Below, one piece after another: positions 1 through 9,162 of a DNA stretch of 48,670 nt. The first letter of the stretch is position 1; every line of letters begins with the position of its first letter. Source of the stretch: Variovorax sp. PCZ-1. GTDB taxonomy: Bacteria; Pseudomonadota; Gammaproteobacteria; Burkholderiales; Burkholderiaceae_C. Position numbers and translations under genes: made by a program. Under the pieces are notes generated by a model. That model did no database searches, was not told the DNA's origin, and saw only the letters and a list, made by a program, of their open reading frames with translations. Where the stretch lies: positions 1-48,670 of the forward strand of contig NZ_JAHCDN010000005.1 of the NCBI RefSeq assembly GCF_018413605.1, given 5' to 3'.

Positions 1-240
1 CACGTGGGCGTAGTGACGGTTGGCGGTCTCGTACTCAACGTGAGCGGTGTTGATGGTGATACCACGAGCCTTCTCTTCTGGAGCTGCGTCGATCTGGTCG
101 TAGGCTTTAGCAGTGCCGCCGAACTTGGAAGCCAAGACGGTGGTGATTGCTGCCGTGAGAGTGGTCTTGCCGTGATCCACGTGGCCGATCGTGCCTACGT
201 TGACGTGGGGCTTGGTACGTTCAAACTTTTCTTTTGCCAT
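1..240 (-). CDS. tuf: Elongation factor Tu, N-terminal 80 residues (cut by window edge)
   Basis: EF-Tu carries aminoacyl-tRNA to the ribosomal A site as a GTPase. The visible part begins [20 protein letters not shown] and includes the P-loop GHVDHGKTT and the switch I region around [13 protein letters not shown]. The start codon at 240-238 follows a GAAGGAAG ribosome-binding site. It is the last visible gene of the rpsL-rpsG-fusA-tuf series and is read outward off the left edge. The same 80 residues are encoded at 48431-48670 on the opposite strand, with 22 synonymous codon differences and no amino-acid change. Identity is certain; only the C-terminal part is missing. Confidence 0.97.
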   Translation of the reverse strand, partial: MAKEKFERTKPHVNVGTIGHVDHGKTTLTAAITTVLASKFGGTAKAYDQIDAAPEEKARGITINTAHVEYETANRHYAHV

Positions 241-302
241 GATGGCTTCCTTCAAATGAGCATGCCCGTGTATGGTTTAACGTCTGCATCAGCTTGCTTG
301 AT

Positions 303-324
303 CTCTCACCACGGGCAGTGAGAG
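303..324 (-). other. Hairpin in the fusA-tuf spacer
   Basis: CTCTCAC at 303-309 and GTGAGAG at 318-324 form a perfect 7-bp stem with an 8-nt loop. It lies in the transcribed spacer about 60 nt upstream of the tuf start. There is no U-run, so an mRNA processing or stability role is more likely than termination. This is inference from structure only. Confidence 0.4.
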
Positions 325-403
325 GCAGTGATCGCAGACAAGGGAAAATTCTCAATAAAACGAAATCTGTCCCAGCAGCCGCTGCGGATCTGGCTTTGCC
401 AGT

Positions 404-444
404 CCGCTAGCGGCGTCCCTTGAGGGGGAAGCGCCGCTAGGCGC
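404..444. repeat. Palindromic GC-rich spacer element between fusA and tuf
   Basis: The spacer holds the palindrome CCGCTAGCGG (404-413) and, just after, the hairpin GCGCC-GCTA-GGCGC (431-444), joined by a CCCTTGAGGGGG stretch. I recall similar CCTTGAGGGGGAAG words in Comamonadaceae spacers, but no other copy is in this window. The second hairpin lies 22 bp past the fusA stop on the transcribed strand. Function is unknown. Confidence 0.35.
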
Positions 445-466
445 TACGGGGTGGTCGTCAATCTTT

Positions 467-2569
<2,103 letters not shown>

Positions 2570-2601
2570 GATTAATTTCCTTTGTGTTCAAAAACAATTT
2601 T

Positions 2602-2630
2602 GCCGCGACACACTCATGATGTATCGCGGC
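2602..2630 (-). other. Hairpin just upstream of fusA
   Basis: GCCGCGA (2602-2608) and TCGCGGC (2624-2630) form a 7-bp stem with a 15-nt loop, 33 nt before the fusA start on the transcribed strand. The sequence after it is A/T-rich and leads into AAGGAAATTAATC and the ATG. A role in mRNA processing or translation control is possible but unproven. Confidence 0.4.
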
Positions 2631-2637
2631 GTAGCGA

Positions 2638-2736
2638 GCGGCTGTCAGCCTAGGCGCAAGGTTCGCCGAAAACCGGAGCAGCCTGAAACGGCTGTGAGGA
2701 TTTTCGGGGGGTCTTGCAACGACGGATCACAGCCGC
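2638..2736. repeat. Long nested inverted repeat in the rpsG-fusA spacer
   Basis: Four pairs of arms nest inside one another. GCGGCTGT (2638-2645) pairs with ACAGCCGC (2729-2736). GCAAG (2656-2660) pairs with CTTGC (2713-2717). CCGAAAA (2666-2672) pairs with TTTTCGG (2701-2707). CAGCC (2679-2683) pairs with GGCTG (2690-2694). The result is a single stem about 99 nt long that fills most of the spacer. It carries no open frame and no U-run. I cannot tell whether it is an interspersed element inserted here or an evolved mRNA structure. Confidence 0.6.
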
Positions 2737-2752
2737 GCAGTAGCCGCCTAAA

Positions 2753-3223
2753 TTAGAAGCGGAAGTGGCTGAATGCCTTGTTCGCCTCTGCCATACGGTG
2801 CACTTCGTCGCGCTTTTTCATCGCGCCGCCACGGCCTTCAGAAGCTTCGATCAGCTCGTTGGCCAAACGCAGAGCCATGGATTTTTCGCCACGCTTGCGA
2901 GCGGCTTCCTTGATCCAGCGCATAGACAGAGCCAAGCGACGCACAGGGCGCACTTCAACAGGCACTTGGTAGTTGGCACCACCCACGCGGCGAGATTTCA
3001 CCTCGACCATGGGCTTGACGTTGTTGATGGCCACGCCAAACAACTCCATCGGGTCTTTGCCTGCTTTTTTCTCGATTTGCTCGAGCGCGCCATAAATGAT
3101 GCGCTCGGCGACTGCTTTTTTACCGCTCTCCATGATGACGTTCATGAATTTTGAGAGCTCGATGTTGCCGAATTTTGGATCCGGCAGAATTTCACGTTTA
3201 GGGACTTCGCGACGACGTGGCAT
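2753..3223 (-). CDS. rpsG: 30S ribosomal protein S7
   Basis: S7 binds the 3' major domain of 16S rRNA and nucleates assembly of the small-subunit head. The protein is 156 residues and begins [20 protein letters not shown], with the conserved [16 protein letters not shown] and the C-terminal [17 protein letters not shown]. In E. coli S7 represses its own operon by binding the rpsL-rpsG spacer; here that spacer (3224-3405) carries two hairpins that could serve the same way, which is inference. The gene lies between rpsL and fusA on the same strand. Confidence 0.98.
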   Translation of the reverse strand: MPRRREVPKREILPDPKFGNIELSKFMNVIMESGKKAVAERIIYGALEQIEKKAGKDPMELFGVAINNVKPMVEVKSRRVGGANYQVPVEVRPVRRLALSMRWIKEAARKRGEKSMALRLANELIEASEGRGGAMKKRDEVHRMAEANKAFSHFRF

Positions 3224-3329
3224 GGTTTCACCTCTTTGCTTCAGTTGGTATTCTTGTGGAATACCGCGAAAGTTTTATGACTTTCACTTACTCGATTCGG
3301 CTGCAAAATTGCTAGCTTGGAATCACTAC

Positions 3330-3359
3330 GCTGTTTGTCTGCGCCACGCAGAAAACAGC
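3330..3359 (-). promoter_or_regulatory. Hairpin in the rpsL-rpsG spacer
   Basis: GCTGTTT (3330-3336) pairs with AAACAGC (3353-3359), continued by CTGC/GCAG across a small internal bulge, with a 5-nt loop. It is the larger of two stems between rpsL and rpsG. E. coli S7 binds a structured element at the equivalent place; whether this one is bound is unknown. Confidence 0.4.
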
Positions 3360-3371
3360 ACCTTGAATTTT

Positions 3372-3400
3372 TTGAGCTTAGAAATTAATTCTTTGCTCAA
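3372..3400 (-). other. Hairpin just after the rpsL stop
   Basis: TTGAGC (3372-3377) and GCTCAA (3395-3400) enclose a second short A/T pairing (AGAA with TTCT). The stem begins five nucleotides after the rpsL stop on the transcribed strand. It is too A/T-rich for a convincing terminator; partial termination or RNA processing is possible. Confidence 0.35.
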
Positions 3401-3405
3401 GGCAA

Positions 3406-3783
3406 TTACTTAGCCTTCGGCTTTTTAGCGCCGTACTTGGAGCGCGATTGCTTGCGGTCTTTCACGCCTTGCAAATCGAGCGAACCACGAACGATGTGGT
3501 AACGCACACCGGGCAAGTCTTTCACACGACCACCGCGAACCAGCACAACGCTGTGTTCTTGGAGGTTGTGGCCTTCGCCGCCGATGTAAGAGATGACCTC
3601 AAAACCGTTGGTCAAGCGCACTTTGGCAACTTTACGCAGAGCGGAGTTAGGCTTCTTAGGGGTTGTGGTGTAAACACGGGTGCAAACGCCACGACGCTGC
3701 GGGCAGTTTTGCATCGCGGGAGATTTCGACTTGATCGTCTCAACCTCGCGTCCGTGACGGATGAGTTGGTTAATGGTTGGCAT
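3406..3783 (-). CDS. rpsL: 30S ribosomal protein S12
   Basis: S12 lines the decoding centre. The start [20 protein letters not shown] at 3783 fits the family; an upstream in-frame extension to 3837 has no S12 similarity and was discarded. The product is 125 residues. Conserved lysines sit at residues 43 ([13 protein letters not shown]) and 88 ([13 protein letters not shown]), the usual streptomycin-sensitive state; substitutions there cause resistance in other bacteria. A sigma70-like promoter lies about 100 bp upstream with a hairpin near the 5' end of the predicted message. First gene of the str operon here. Confidence 0.97.
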   Translation of the reverse strand: MPTINQLIRHGREVETIKSKSPAMQNCPQRRGVCTRVYTTTPKKPNSALRKVAKVRLTNGFEVISYIGGEGHNLQEHSVVLVRGGRVKDLPGVRYHIVRGSLDLQGVKDRKQSRSKYGAKKPKAK

Positions 3784-3849
3784 GTATCTACCTAAACGTG
3801 AATGAAAAAACGAAAAGCTGCACCGCATGGAAATCACGCAGACAGCTCT

Positions 3850-3877
3850 CTGTCCTGCATCGTCAAAAGCAGGACAG
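3850..3877 (-). promoter_or_regulatory. 5'-terminal hairpin of the predicted str-operon leader
   Basis: CTGTCCTGC (3850-3858) and GCAGGACAG (3869-3877) make a perfect 9-bp stem with a 10-nt loop. The predicted transcription start (about 7 nt past the -10 box, near 3877) puts it at the very 5' end of the rpsL message. No U-run follows, which argues against a terminator for the gene upstream. It could protect the message or act in attenuation. Confidence 0.5.
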
Positions 3878-3883
3878 CCTTCG

Positions 3884-3913
3884 ATTTTAACCCGAAAAGG
3901 GCTTACGTATCAA
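3884..3913 (-). promoter_or_regulatory. Sigma70-type promoter for rpsL
   Basis: On the minus strand, TTGATA (3913-3908) is followed by an 18-nt spacer and TAAAAT (3889-3884). Each box matches the consensus at 5 of 6 positions. The -35 box runs across the end of the upstream CWC-motif gene, whose stop codon is at 3905-3903. The predicted start lies about 95 nt before the rpsL ATG. Confidence 0.6.
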
Positions 3914-4133
3914 GGGCTTGCGCCTTGTTGCTGGCGCAGTTTGCGCAGATGCATGCCTTGCCTTGGGCTTCGAGCGGCAGCTTGGCCAGCAGATCGACGC
4001 TGAAATCCATGCCCACGCACCAGCAAGCGGGCTGCTTCTCGCCAGTTACTTTTTCGATCTCCATAGCACACTGATTGACTTTCCCGCAGAGTGGGCACAA
4101 ACTTTGATTGATGGAGGAGGTGGCTTCAGACAT
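3903..4133 (-). CDS. Cysteine-rich CWC-motif protein
   Basis: This 76-residue protein has the pattern [10 protein letters not shown] near residue 13, ACWCV in the middle (the CWC motif) and CICANC near the C-terminus. The cysteine pairs suggest a small metal-binding domain, but the family has no established function that I know. Its start overlaps the end of the upstream glutamine amidotransferase by 8 bp, so the two are probably translationally coupled. It ends inside the predicted rpsL promoter. The family call is fairly firm; the role is unknown. Confidence 0.8.
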   Translation of the reverse strand: MSEATSSINQSLCPLCGKVNQCAMEIEKVTGEKQPACWCVGMDFSVDLLAKLPLEAQGKACICANCASNKAQALDT

Positions 4134-4908
4134 GCAAAGCCCCTTGTGAGAAGACTGCTAGCTGCCCGGCAGGCATGGCCACCCAAGCCTCGTCGGTGGT
4201 GAGCGGTTGCGTCACCACCACAGCCACGCGGTCAGTGGGTGCGGCCAGCTCGGCGAAATTCACGGCTAAATCTTCATCGGATAGGCGGGCATGGGCAAAC
4301 GGGTGCTGGCGCAAGACGTAATGCAAGCTGGTGGAAGCATGCGCCCAGAGCGCTTTGCCGTTCGACAGCAGGAAGTTAAACGTGCCGTGCGGCGCGATTT
4401 TTGCAGCCAGCTCGCGCAAAGTGATCGTGAGCTCTGAAATGCTGGGCAAGCCGGCATGGGATTTGGCCAGCTCTTGCAAGATGTAGCAAAACGCGCGCTC
4501 GCTATCGGTCGTTCCCACGGGGTGAAAGCTGGCATGCAAGCGCGGATGGAAATCTTTCAAATCACCATTGTGGGCAAACACCCAATAATGCCCCCAGAGC
4601 TCGCGCACAAACGGGTGGCAATTGGCGAGGCTCACCTCGCCTTGCGTGGCTTTGCGGATATGCGCGATCACGTTTTCGCTTTTGATAGGATAGCGGCGCA
4701 CCAATTCGGCCACCGGGGATTCGCAAGCCGGCAGATGATCGACAAAATGCCGCAGGCCTTGATGCTTCCCATCTCGGCCGCCTTCAAAAAACGCCACGCC
4801 CCAGCCATCCGCATGATGATCCGTGCGCCCGCCGCGCTGCGCAAAGCCTGCAAAGCTAAACATCACATCCGTGGGCGTGTTGCAATTCATTCCGAGAAGC
4901 TGACACAT
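4126..4908 (-). CDS. Class II glutamine amidotransferase, YafJ-like
   Basis: The 260-residue protein begins MCQLLGMNCNTPTDVMFSF, placing the catalytic N-terminal nucleophile at Cys2 after Met removal. Class II signatures include the GGRTDHHADGWGVAFFEG segment, HIRKATQGEVSLANCHPF, FAHNGDL (near residue 113) and GTTDSERAF. It is a stand-alone amidotransferase domain with no fused synthetase, so it should hydrolyse glutamine or a related amide; the substrate is unknown. It overlaps the CWC-motif gene downstream. A dispersed repeat copy lies in its promoter region, shared with the divergent methionine synthase gene. Confidence 0.88.
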   Translation of the reverse strand: MCQLLGMNCNTPTDVMFSFAGFAQRGGRTDHHADGWGVAFFEGGRDGKHQGLRHFVDHLPACESPVAELVRRYPIKSENVIAHIRKATQGEVSLANCHPFVRELWGHYWVFAHNGDLKDFHPRLHASFHPVGTTDSERAFCYILQELAKSHAGLPSISELTITLRELAAKIAPHGTFNFLLSNGKALWAHASTSLHYVLRQHPFAHARLSDEDLAVNFAELAAPTDRVAVVVTQPLTTDEAWVAMPAGQLAVFSQGALHV

Positions 4909-4940
4909 GACTGTATTTTGACCGATTTGGCTATTTGCTA

Positions 4941-5009
4941 ATTACTATAAATTCTATAGCACTCTGCGCAATACCTAAGCCGGCGATTGGCTGCTTTCAT
5001 CTTAAAAAT
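4941..5009 (+). repeat. Dispersed 65-bp repeat, copy 1
   Basis: This copy runs from a palindromic head (TACTATAAATTCTATAGCAC) through CTGCGCAA and GCCGGCGATTGG to the tail CTTAAAAAT. It sits between two divergent genes and ends 16 bp before the metH start. See the family finding for the ten-copy comparison. Confidence 0.75.
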
Positions 5010-5025
5010 CTCTTAAAATGAGTGC

Positions 5026-6072
5026 ATGAAGCCACTCACCTACACACGCGCACAGCAGCTGCCTGCCATTCTCGAAAATCGTATCGCTATTCTCGATGGC
5101 GCGATGGGCACGATGATTCAGCGCTTCAAGTTGAATGAGGCACAGTATCGTGGTGAGAGGTTTGCTGATTTTGAGAAAGATGTGAAGGGCAACAACGAGC
5201 TGCTGAGCATCACACGTCCAGATGTCATCTCGGATATTCACGAAGGCTACTTGGCCGCTGGTTGCGATTTGATCGAAACGAATACCTTTGGCGCGACGAC
5301 GATTGCCCAAGAAGATTACAAGATGGCGCATCTGGCACGCGAGATGAATTTGCAATCCGCAAAAATCGCTCGCGCAGCTTGCGATAAGTTCTCCACCCCT
5401 GATAAACCGCGCTTCGTCGCCGGCGCACTTGGCCCTACCCCCAAGACGGCCAGCATCAGCCCCGATGTGAACGACCCGGGCGCGCGCAATGTGAGCTTTG
5501 AAGAGCTGCGCGCCGCGTATTACGAGCAAGTGGAAGCCTTGGTAGAAGGCGACTCAGATGTGCTGCTGGTCGAAACGATTTTTGACACGCTCAATGCAAA
5601 AGCCGCGCTGTTCGCGATTGACGAGTATTTTGAAAACTCCGGCGAGCGCCTGCCCCTCATCATCAGCGGCACAGTGACGGATGCCTCGGGCCGTATCTTG
5701 AGCGGCCAAACTGTGACGGCTTTTTGGCACAGCGTACGCCATTCGCGCCCCTTGGCTGTCGGTCTCAATTGCGCTTTGGGTGCAACACTCATGCGCCCCT
5801 ACATTCAAGAATTGGCCAAAGTCGCGCCAGACACTTTCATCAGCTGCTACCCCAATGCCGGTCTGCCCAACCCGATGAGCGACACCGGCTTTGACGAAAC
5901 GCCAGAAGTCACCTCCCGCTTGCTACAAGAATTTGCCAAAGAAGGTTTGGTGAACATTGTGGGCGGCTGCTGCGGCACCACGCCAGAGCACATCGGTGCG
6001 ATCAGTGAAGCGGTTGGCGGCGTGCAGCGCAGAAGCCTGCAGCGCGAGTTTTTCTATCGCGAAGCGGCCTGA
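5026..6072 (+). CDS. metH: Methionine synthase, homocysteine-binding half
   Basis: The 348 residues match only the N-terminal zinc/homocysteine domain of cobalamin-dependent methionine synthase. Visible motifs are [16 protein letters not shown] at the N-terminus, Cys249 in GLNCALGA, and Cys315-Cys316 in [12 protein letters not shown], the three zinc ligands. The frame ends normally and the next gene is convergent, so the folate, cobalamin and activation domains must be encoded elsewhere. Split MetH is known in Burkholderiales, where I expect the second half nearby; it is not in this window. The start at 5026 is preferred because an ATG at 5018 stops after three codons. Confidence 0.88.
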   Translation: MKPLTYTRAQQLPAILENRIAILDGAMGTMIQRFKLNEAQYRGERFADFEKDVKGNNELLSITRPDVISDIHEGYLAAGCDLIETNTFGATTIAQEDYKMAHLAREMNLQSAKIARAACDKFSTPDKPRFVAGALGPTPKTASISPDVNDPGARNVSFEELRAAYYEQVEALVEGDSDVLLVETIFDTLNAKAALFAIDEYFENSGERLPLIISGTVTDASGRILSGQTVTAFWHSVRHSRPLAVGLNCALGATLMRPYIQELAKVAPDTFISCYPNAGLPNPMSDTGFDETPEVTSRLLQEFAKEGLVNIVGGCCGTTPEHIGAISEAVGGVQRRSLQREFFYREAA

Positions 6073-6084
6073 CAGCTCAGGCAG

Positions 6085-6753
6085 CTACTTCTTCACTGGT
6101 GCAGAAGTTGATGCACTTGCACTAGGCACGGCCGCCTGCGCCCAAAGCGTACGCAGGCGCACGAGTTCTTCATCAAAGCGCAAATTAGCGCGCTTTTTCT
6201 CGTCATCTTGATCGCCAATGAAGCGCTTTTGCACAGCAACGCTCTTCTCATTTTCATCAATTTGGCGGCGTAAGCTTGCGGGTGTTTTACTGGGATCTTT
6301 CTTGTAAAACTCTAGTTCTTCATTGATTTTTTTACGCTGCTCAGCCAGTTCGCCAATGCGCTTTTGCGCAGCCTGAATCACTTCATCGACTTGTGCGAGG
6401 GCTGTACTGCGCTCTTTGTCGTGGGCAGCTCGGTTAGGGTAGCGAGAGAGCAGTGCACGGTTTTTGCGCCGCTCTTCTTCTTGGCGCGCTTTGTCCTCAG
6501 CTTCTTCTTTCAGTTTTTGCTCGGCGACTCGCTGCTCTTCCGCTGTCATCGTGGGCTTCACGACACGCTTGACCGTGCCGCTGGCGTTGAGCTCTTTTTG
6601 ATCTTTGTCACGGCACTCGGAAATCGGGCGATCTGAGGTGATCTTACGGCCAGAGGCATCGATGCAAGTGAAAATTTGCGCAAAAGCGATGGGCGTGCAC
6701 AGACCGGCTAGCATGCAAATGCTGGCTAAGCGAGAGAGTATTTTGCGATCCAT
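6085..6753 (-). CDS. Secreted DUF4124 protein with coiled coil
   Basis: The first 25 residues are a signal peptide ending in PIAFA. The mature N-terminus, QIFTCIDASGRKITSDRPIS, matches the DUF4124 pattern (a short domain with Y/F-x-C and TsDRP). The remainder of the 222 residues is rich in K, E, Q and R and should be a long coiled coil, ending in a low-complexity Ser/Ala tail. It lies 34 bp downstream of pyrE on the same strand and may be cotranscribed with it. The envelope location is inferred; function is unknown. Confidence 0.8.
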   Translation of the reverse strand: MDRKILSRLASICMLAGLCTPIAFAQIFTCIDASGRKITSDRPISECRDKDQKELNASGTVKRVVKPTMTAEEQRVAEQKLKEEAEDKARQEEERRKNRALLSRYPNRAAHDKERSTALAQVDEVIQAAQKRIGELAEQRKKINEELEFYKKDPSKTPASLRRQIDENEKSVAVQKRFIGDQDDEKKRANLRFDEELVRLRTLWAQAAVPSASASTSAPVKK

Positions 6754-6787
6754 GCTCTGAAATCCCTTATTTGAGATGGGTCATGCT

Positions 6788-7474
6788 TTAAGCGACACCA
6801 TAGCGTTGCCGATAAGCCAATATGGCTTCTCGGTTGGTTTGCGCGGTCGTGTTTGAAGTGCCATCGTGTTCAAGATATTGAAGCAAGGAGCTAAGTTCCG
6901 CAATGGCGCAAACCTGAAGGCCGAGCACATTTTTCACATACTGCACTGCGCTGTGGTCAACGTCGCGTAGGCCTTCCGTTGTATATTCCGTCGCTTTTTC
7001 TTGCCGGTCCAGTGCAATGGCAACAGCACAAGCTTTCGCTCCTGCTTTCTCAATGATGGCAATGGATTCGCGCGCTGCTGTTCCAGCACTCATGACGTCA
7101 TCAATGATCAGCACGCGGCCTTTCACGGGTGCGCCGACCAGCGTGCCACCTTCGCCGTGGTCTTTGGCTTCTTTGCGGTTGTAGGCAAAAGGGTAGTTGT
7201 GCCCCAGCCGTGCCAACTCCATGCTCACAGCAGCCACCAGCGGAATGCCTTTGTAGGCGGGGCCAAAGAGCATGTCGAATTGGATACCACTTTGCAGAAT
7301 GCTCTGAGCGTAAAAGCTGGCCAGCTTGAGCAGCTTGGCGCCGTCATCAAACAAGCCCGCATTAAAGAAGTACGGGCTGAGCCGCCCGGCCTTGGTTTTG
7401 AACTCGCCAAAACGCAAAACACCCGATTCGACAGAAAATCGCACAAAATCAACAGCTAACTGGTTTTTATTCAA
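6788..7474 (-). CDS. pyrE: Orotate phosphoribosyltransferase
   Basis: PyrE joins orotate to PRPP to make orotidine 5'-phosphate in pyrimidine synthesis. The 228-residue product contains the family start NKNQLAVDFVRFSVESGVL, the segment GEFKTKAGRLSPYFFN and the PRPP loop RVLIIDDVMSAGTA. The best start is TTG at 7474-7472, with an AGGA site 8 nt upstream. A longer in-frame extension exists but has no similarity to PyrE. This start is only 12 bp from the divergent exodeoxyribonuclease III start, so the two promoters must lie inside each other's coding regions. The DUF4124 gene follows. Confidence 0.95.
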   Translation of the reverse strand: MNKNQLAVDFVRFSVESGVLRFGEFKTKAGRLSPYFFNAGLFDDGAKLLKLASFYAQSILQSGIQFDMLFGPAYKGIPLVAAVSMELARLGHNYPFAYNRKEAKDHGEGGTLVGAPVKGRVLIIDDVMSAGTAARESIAIIEKAGAKACAVAIALDRQEKATEYTTEGLRDVDHSAVQYVKNVLGLQVCAIAELSSLLQYLEHDGTSNTTAQTNREAILAYRQRYGVA

Positions 7475-7486
7475 AACGCTTGTCCT

Positions 7487-8299
7487 ATGAAAAAATCTCT
7501 CTTCCGCGTCACCAGCCTCAACTTCAACGGTATTCGCTCTGCAGCCACCAAAGGCGTGGCTGGCTGGGTGGAAAAAACAGCTCCTGATTGTATGTGTGTG
7601 CAGGAGGTCAAAGCTCAGGCGGCGGATTTGGGCGATCTGGCATCGCTTGGCGGCATGACGGGGTATTTCCAGTTTGCCGAAAAAAAGGGCTACAGCGGCG
7701 TGGGTGTCTATACCCGCCATGCGCCCAGTGACGTGGTCATTGGATTTGATGCGGGTGAATTTGATGCGGAAGGCCGCTATGTGGAGCTTCGCTTTGATAC
7801 GCCAGCGCGCAAGTTCTCCGTGATCAGCAGTTACTTTCCCAGCGGCTCCTCAAGCCCGGAGCGGCAAGAGGCGAAATTCCGCTTTCTGGATCTGATGTTT
7901 CCGCATCTGGTGGCTCTGCGTAAAAAGCGTGAGTTTGTGCTCTGCGGTGATGTGAACATTGCCCACACCGAAAAAGATCTGAAAAACTGGAAATCCAATC
8001 AGAAAAACAGCGGTTTTACACCTGAGGAGCGCGCTTGGATGACGAAGCTGCTGGACAGCGGAAAAGCAGGTGGTTGCTTGCTGGATGTGTATCGGCAACT
8101 CCACCCAGAGACTACAGACGATTGCTACACCTGGTGGAGCCAGCGCGGCGCGGCGTATGAGAAGAATGTGGGCTGGCGGCTGGACTACCACTTGGCCACA
8201 CCAGCTTTCGCGGCTACAGCGAAAGAAGTAGACATTTACAAAACCGAGAAATTCTCGGATCATGCGCCCATTACAGTGGGTTACGATTACAAGCTGTGA
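7487..8299 (+). CDS. xth: Exodeoxyribonuclease III
   Basis: This 270-residue protein is a Mg-dependent AP endonuclease and 3'-5' exonuclease of base-excision repair. Motifs in order are RVTSLNFNGIRSA, CVQEVKAQ (metal-binding Glu), GYSGVGVYTR, SSYFPSGSSS, CGDVNIAHTEKDLKNW and, near the end, WRLDYHLATP and KFSDHAPITVGYDY (catalytic Asp-His). The ATG at 7487 is the natural start but has no clear ribosome-binding site, and it lies 12 bp from the pyrE start on the other strand. Translation from a near-leaderless message is one possibility. Confidence 0.95.
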   Translation: MKKSLFRVTSLNFNGIRSAATKGVAGWVEKTAPDCMCVQEVKAQAADLGDLASLGGMTGYFQFAEKKGYSGVGVYTRHAPSDVVIGFDAGEFDAEGRYVELRFDTPARKFSVISSYFPSGSSSPERQEAKFRFLDLMFPHLVALRKKREFVLCGDVNIAHTEKDLKNWKSNQKNSGFTPEERAWMTKLLDSGKAGGCLLDVYRQLHPETTDDCYTWWSQRGAAYEKNVGWRLDYHLATPAFAATAKEVDIYKTEKFSDHAPITVGYDYKL

Positions 8300-8310
8300 T
8301 CCTTGGCTTT

Positions 8311-8332
8311 AAATGACTCCTGAAAGTCATTT
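8311..8332 (+). terminator. Hairpin after exodeoxyribonuclease III, possible terminator
   Basis: AAATGACT (8311-8318) and AGTCATTT (8325-8332) form a perfect 8-bp stem with loop CCTGAA, 12 bp past the xth stop. A second weak stem (TCTAG/CTAGA, 8332-8350) follows. The stem is low in GC and lacks a long U-run, so termination strength is doubtful. Confidence 0.4.
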
Positions 8333-8413
8333 CTAGGGTTTCGCTCTAGATGCAGTAGGCTCTTGCCTCTAAAAGCAAAGGGAAAGCCCCCAATTTGCGC
8401 ACAAATGCTGGAT

Positions 8414-8444
8414 TTGCTGCAAAATAGCACGATCGTTCTATTTT
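8414..8444 (+). promoter_or_regulatory. Promoter and palindromic operator of the TetR gene
   Basis: The 24-bp sequence at 8421-8444 is a palindrome with only one mismatched symmetric pair. It runs AAAATAG, then an ACGATCGT core with one flanking base on each side, then CTATTTT. A weak promoter, TTGCTG (8414-8419), 17-nt spacer, TCTATT (8437-8442), is covered by it. Position and symmetry fit autorepression by the TetR protein encoded from 8464. The same site may control the downstream fatty-acid genes by read-through. Confidence 0.7.
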
Positions 8445-8463
8445 AAAGAAACCACCCAGCATC

Positions 8464-9162
8464 ATGGCCACCGCCGCATCAGCTAAAGCTTCTGAAGCCA
8501 GCCTCCCCAAAGGCCAGCTCAAGGGCGAGAAAACCAAAGCCGTCATCGTTGACGCAGCTTTGGGCTTAGCTACGCAAATCGGATTGGAAGGATTGTCAAT
8601 CGGTGCCTTGGCCGAAGTTACGGGTATGAGCAAGTCTGGCGTATTCGCGCATTTTGGCTCGCGCGAAGAACTGCAGATCTCGGTGGTCAAAGAGTACCAC
8701 ACCCGTTTTGAAGCCGAAGTGTTTTATCCAGCGATGCAAGCCAAGCGCGGCCTGCCACGTTTGCAAAATCTGTTTGCCAACTGGATGAAGCGCACCTCGG
8801 TGGAAATTGATTCGGGCTGCCTCTACATCAGCGGCGCGGTTGAGTTTGACGACCGCCCAGGCCCTGTGCGCGATGAGATTGCCTCATCGGTCAAGATTTG
8901 GCTCGCCGCGATGGATCGTGCCGTGCGCCAAGCGCAAGAACTGGGGCAGCTCGCAAGCCAAGCTGATCCCAGCCAAATCCTGTTTGAAATTCACGGTCTG
9001 ATTTTGGCCTTGCATTACGAAGCACGCTTTCTCAAATCACCCGGCTCGATTGAACGTGCCGTCCAAGGCTTTAACAGCATTTTGGAGCGTCATTCGACCG
9101 AATTTTCTGAACTAAACCGGCCTGTTGCCGGCAAGAAATCTACGCAGAGTGCTACGAAATAA
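8464..9162 (+). CDS. TetR-family regulator of the fatty-acid operon
   Basis: The 232-residue protein has an N-terminal helix-turn-helix (GLEGLSIGALAEVTGMSKSG, then VFAHFGSREELQ; residues about 40-72). A helical ligand-binding domain follows, which from context should sense an acyl-CoA or similar ligand. It lies 48 bp before the acyl-CoA dehydrogenase gene and has its own palindromic operator. The last 20 codons and the stop coincide with a copy of the window's dispersed repeat (9102-9166), so the tail FSELNRPVAGKKSTQSATK was probably acquired from the repeat and is not part of the fold. Ligand identity is inference. Confidence 0.88.
   Translation: MATAASAKASEASLPKGQLKGEKTKAVIVDAALGLATQIGLEGLSIGALAEVTGMSKSGVFAHFGSREELQISVVKEYHTRFEAEVFYPAMQAKRGLPRLQNLFANWMKRTSVEIDSGCLYISGAVEFDDRPGPVRDEIASSVKIWLAAMDRAVRQAQELGQLASQADPSQILFEIHGLILALHYEARFLKSPGSIERAVQGFNSILERHSTEFSELNRPVAGKKSTQSATK

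Noticed and set aside
3850-3877. Stem read as a rho-independent terminator for the CWC-motif gene
   Set aside because: No T-run follows on the minus strand, and a good promoter lies just upstream of it, so it is better explained as the 5' end of the rpsL message.
6788-7720. Longer pyrE product starting at 7720
   Set aside because: The extra 82 residues have no similarity to PyrE and would overlap the start of exodeoxyribonuclease III completely.
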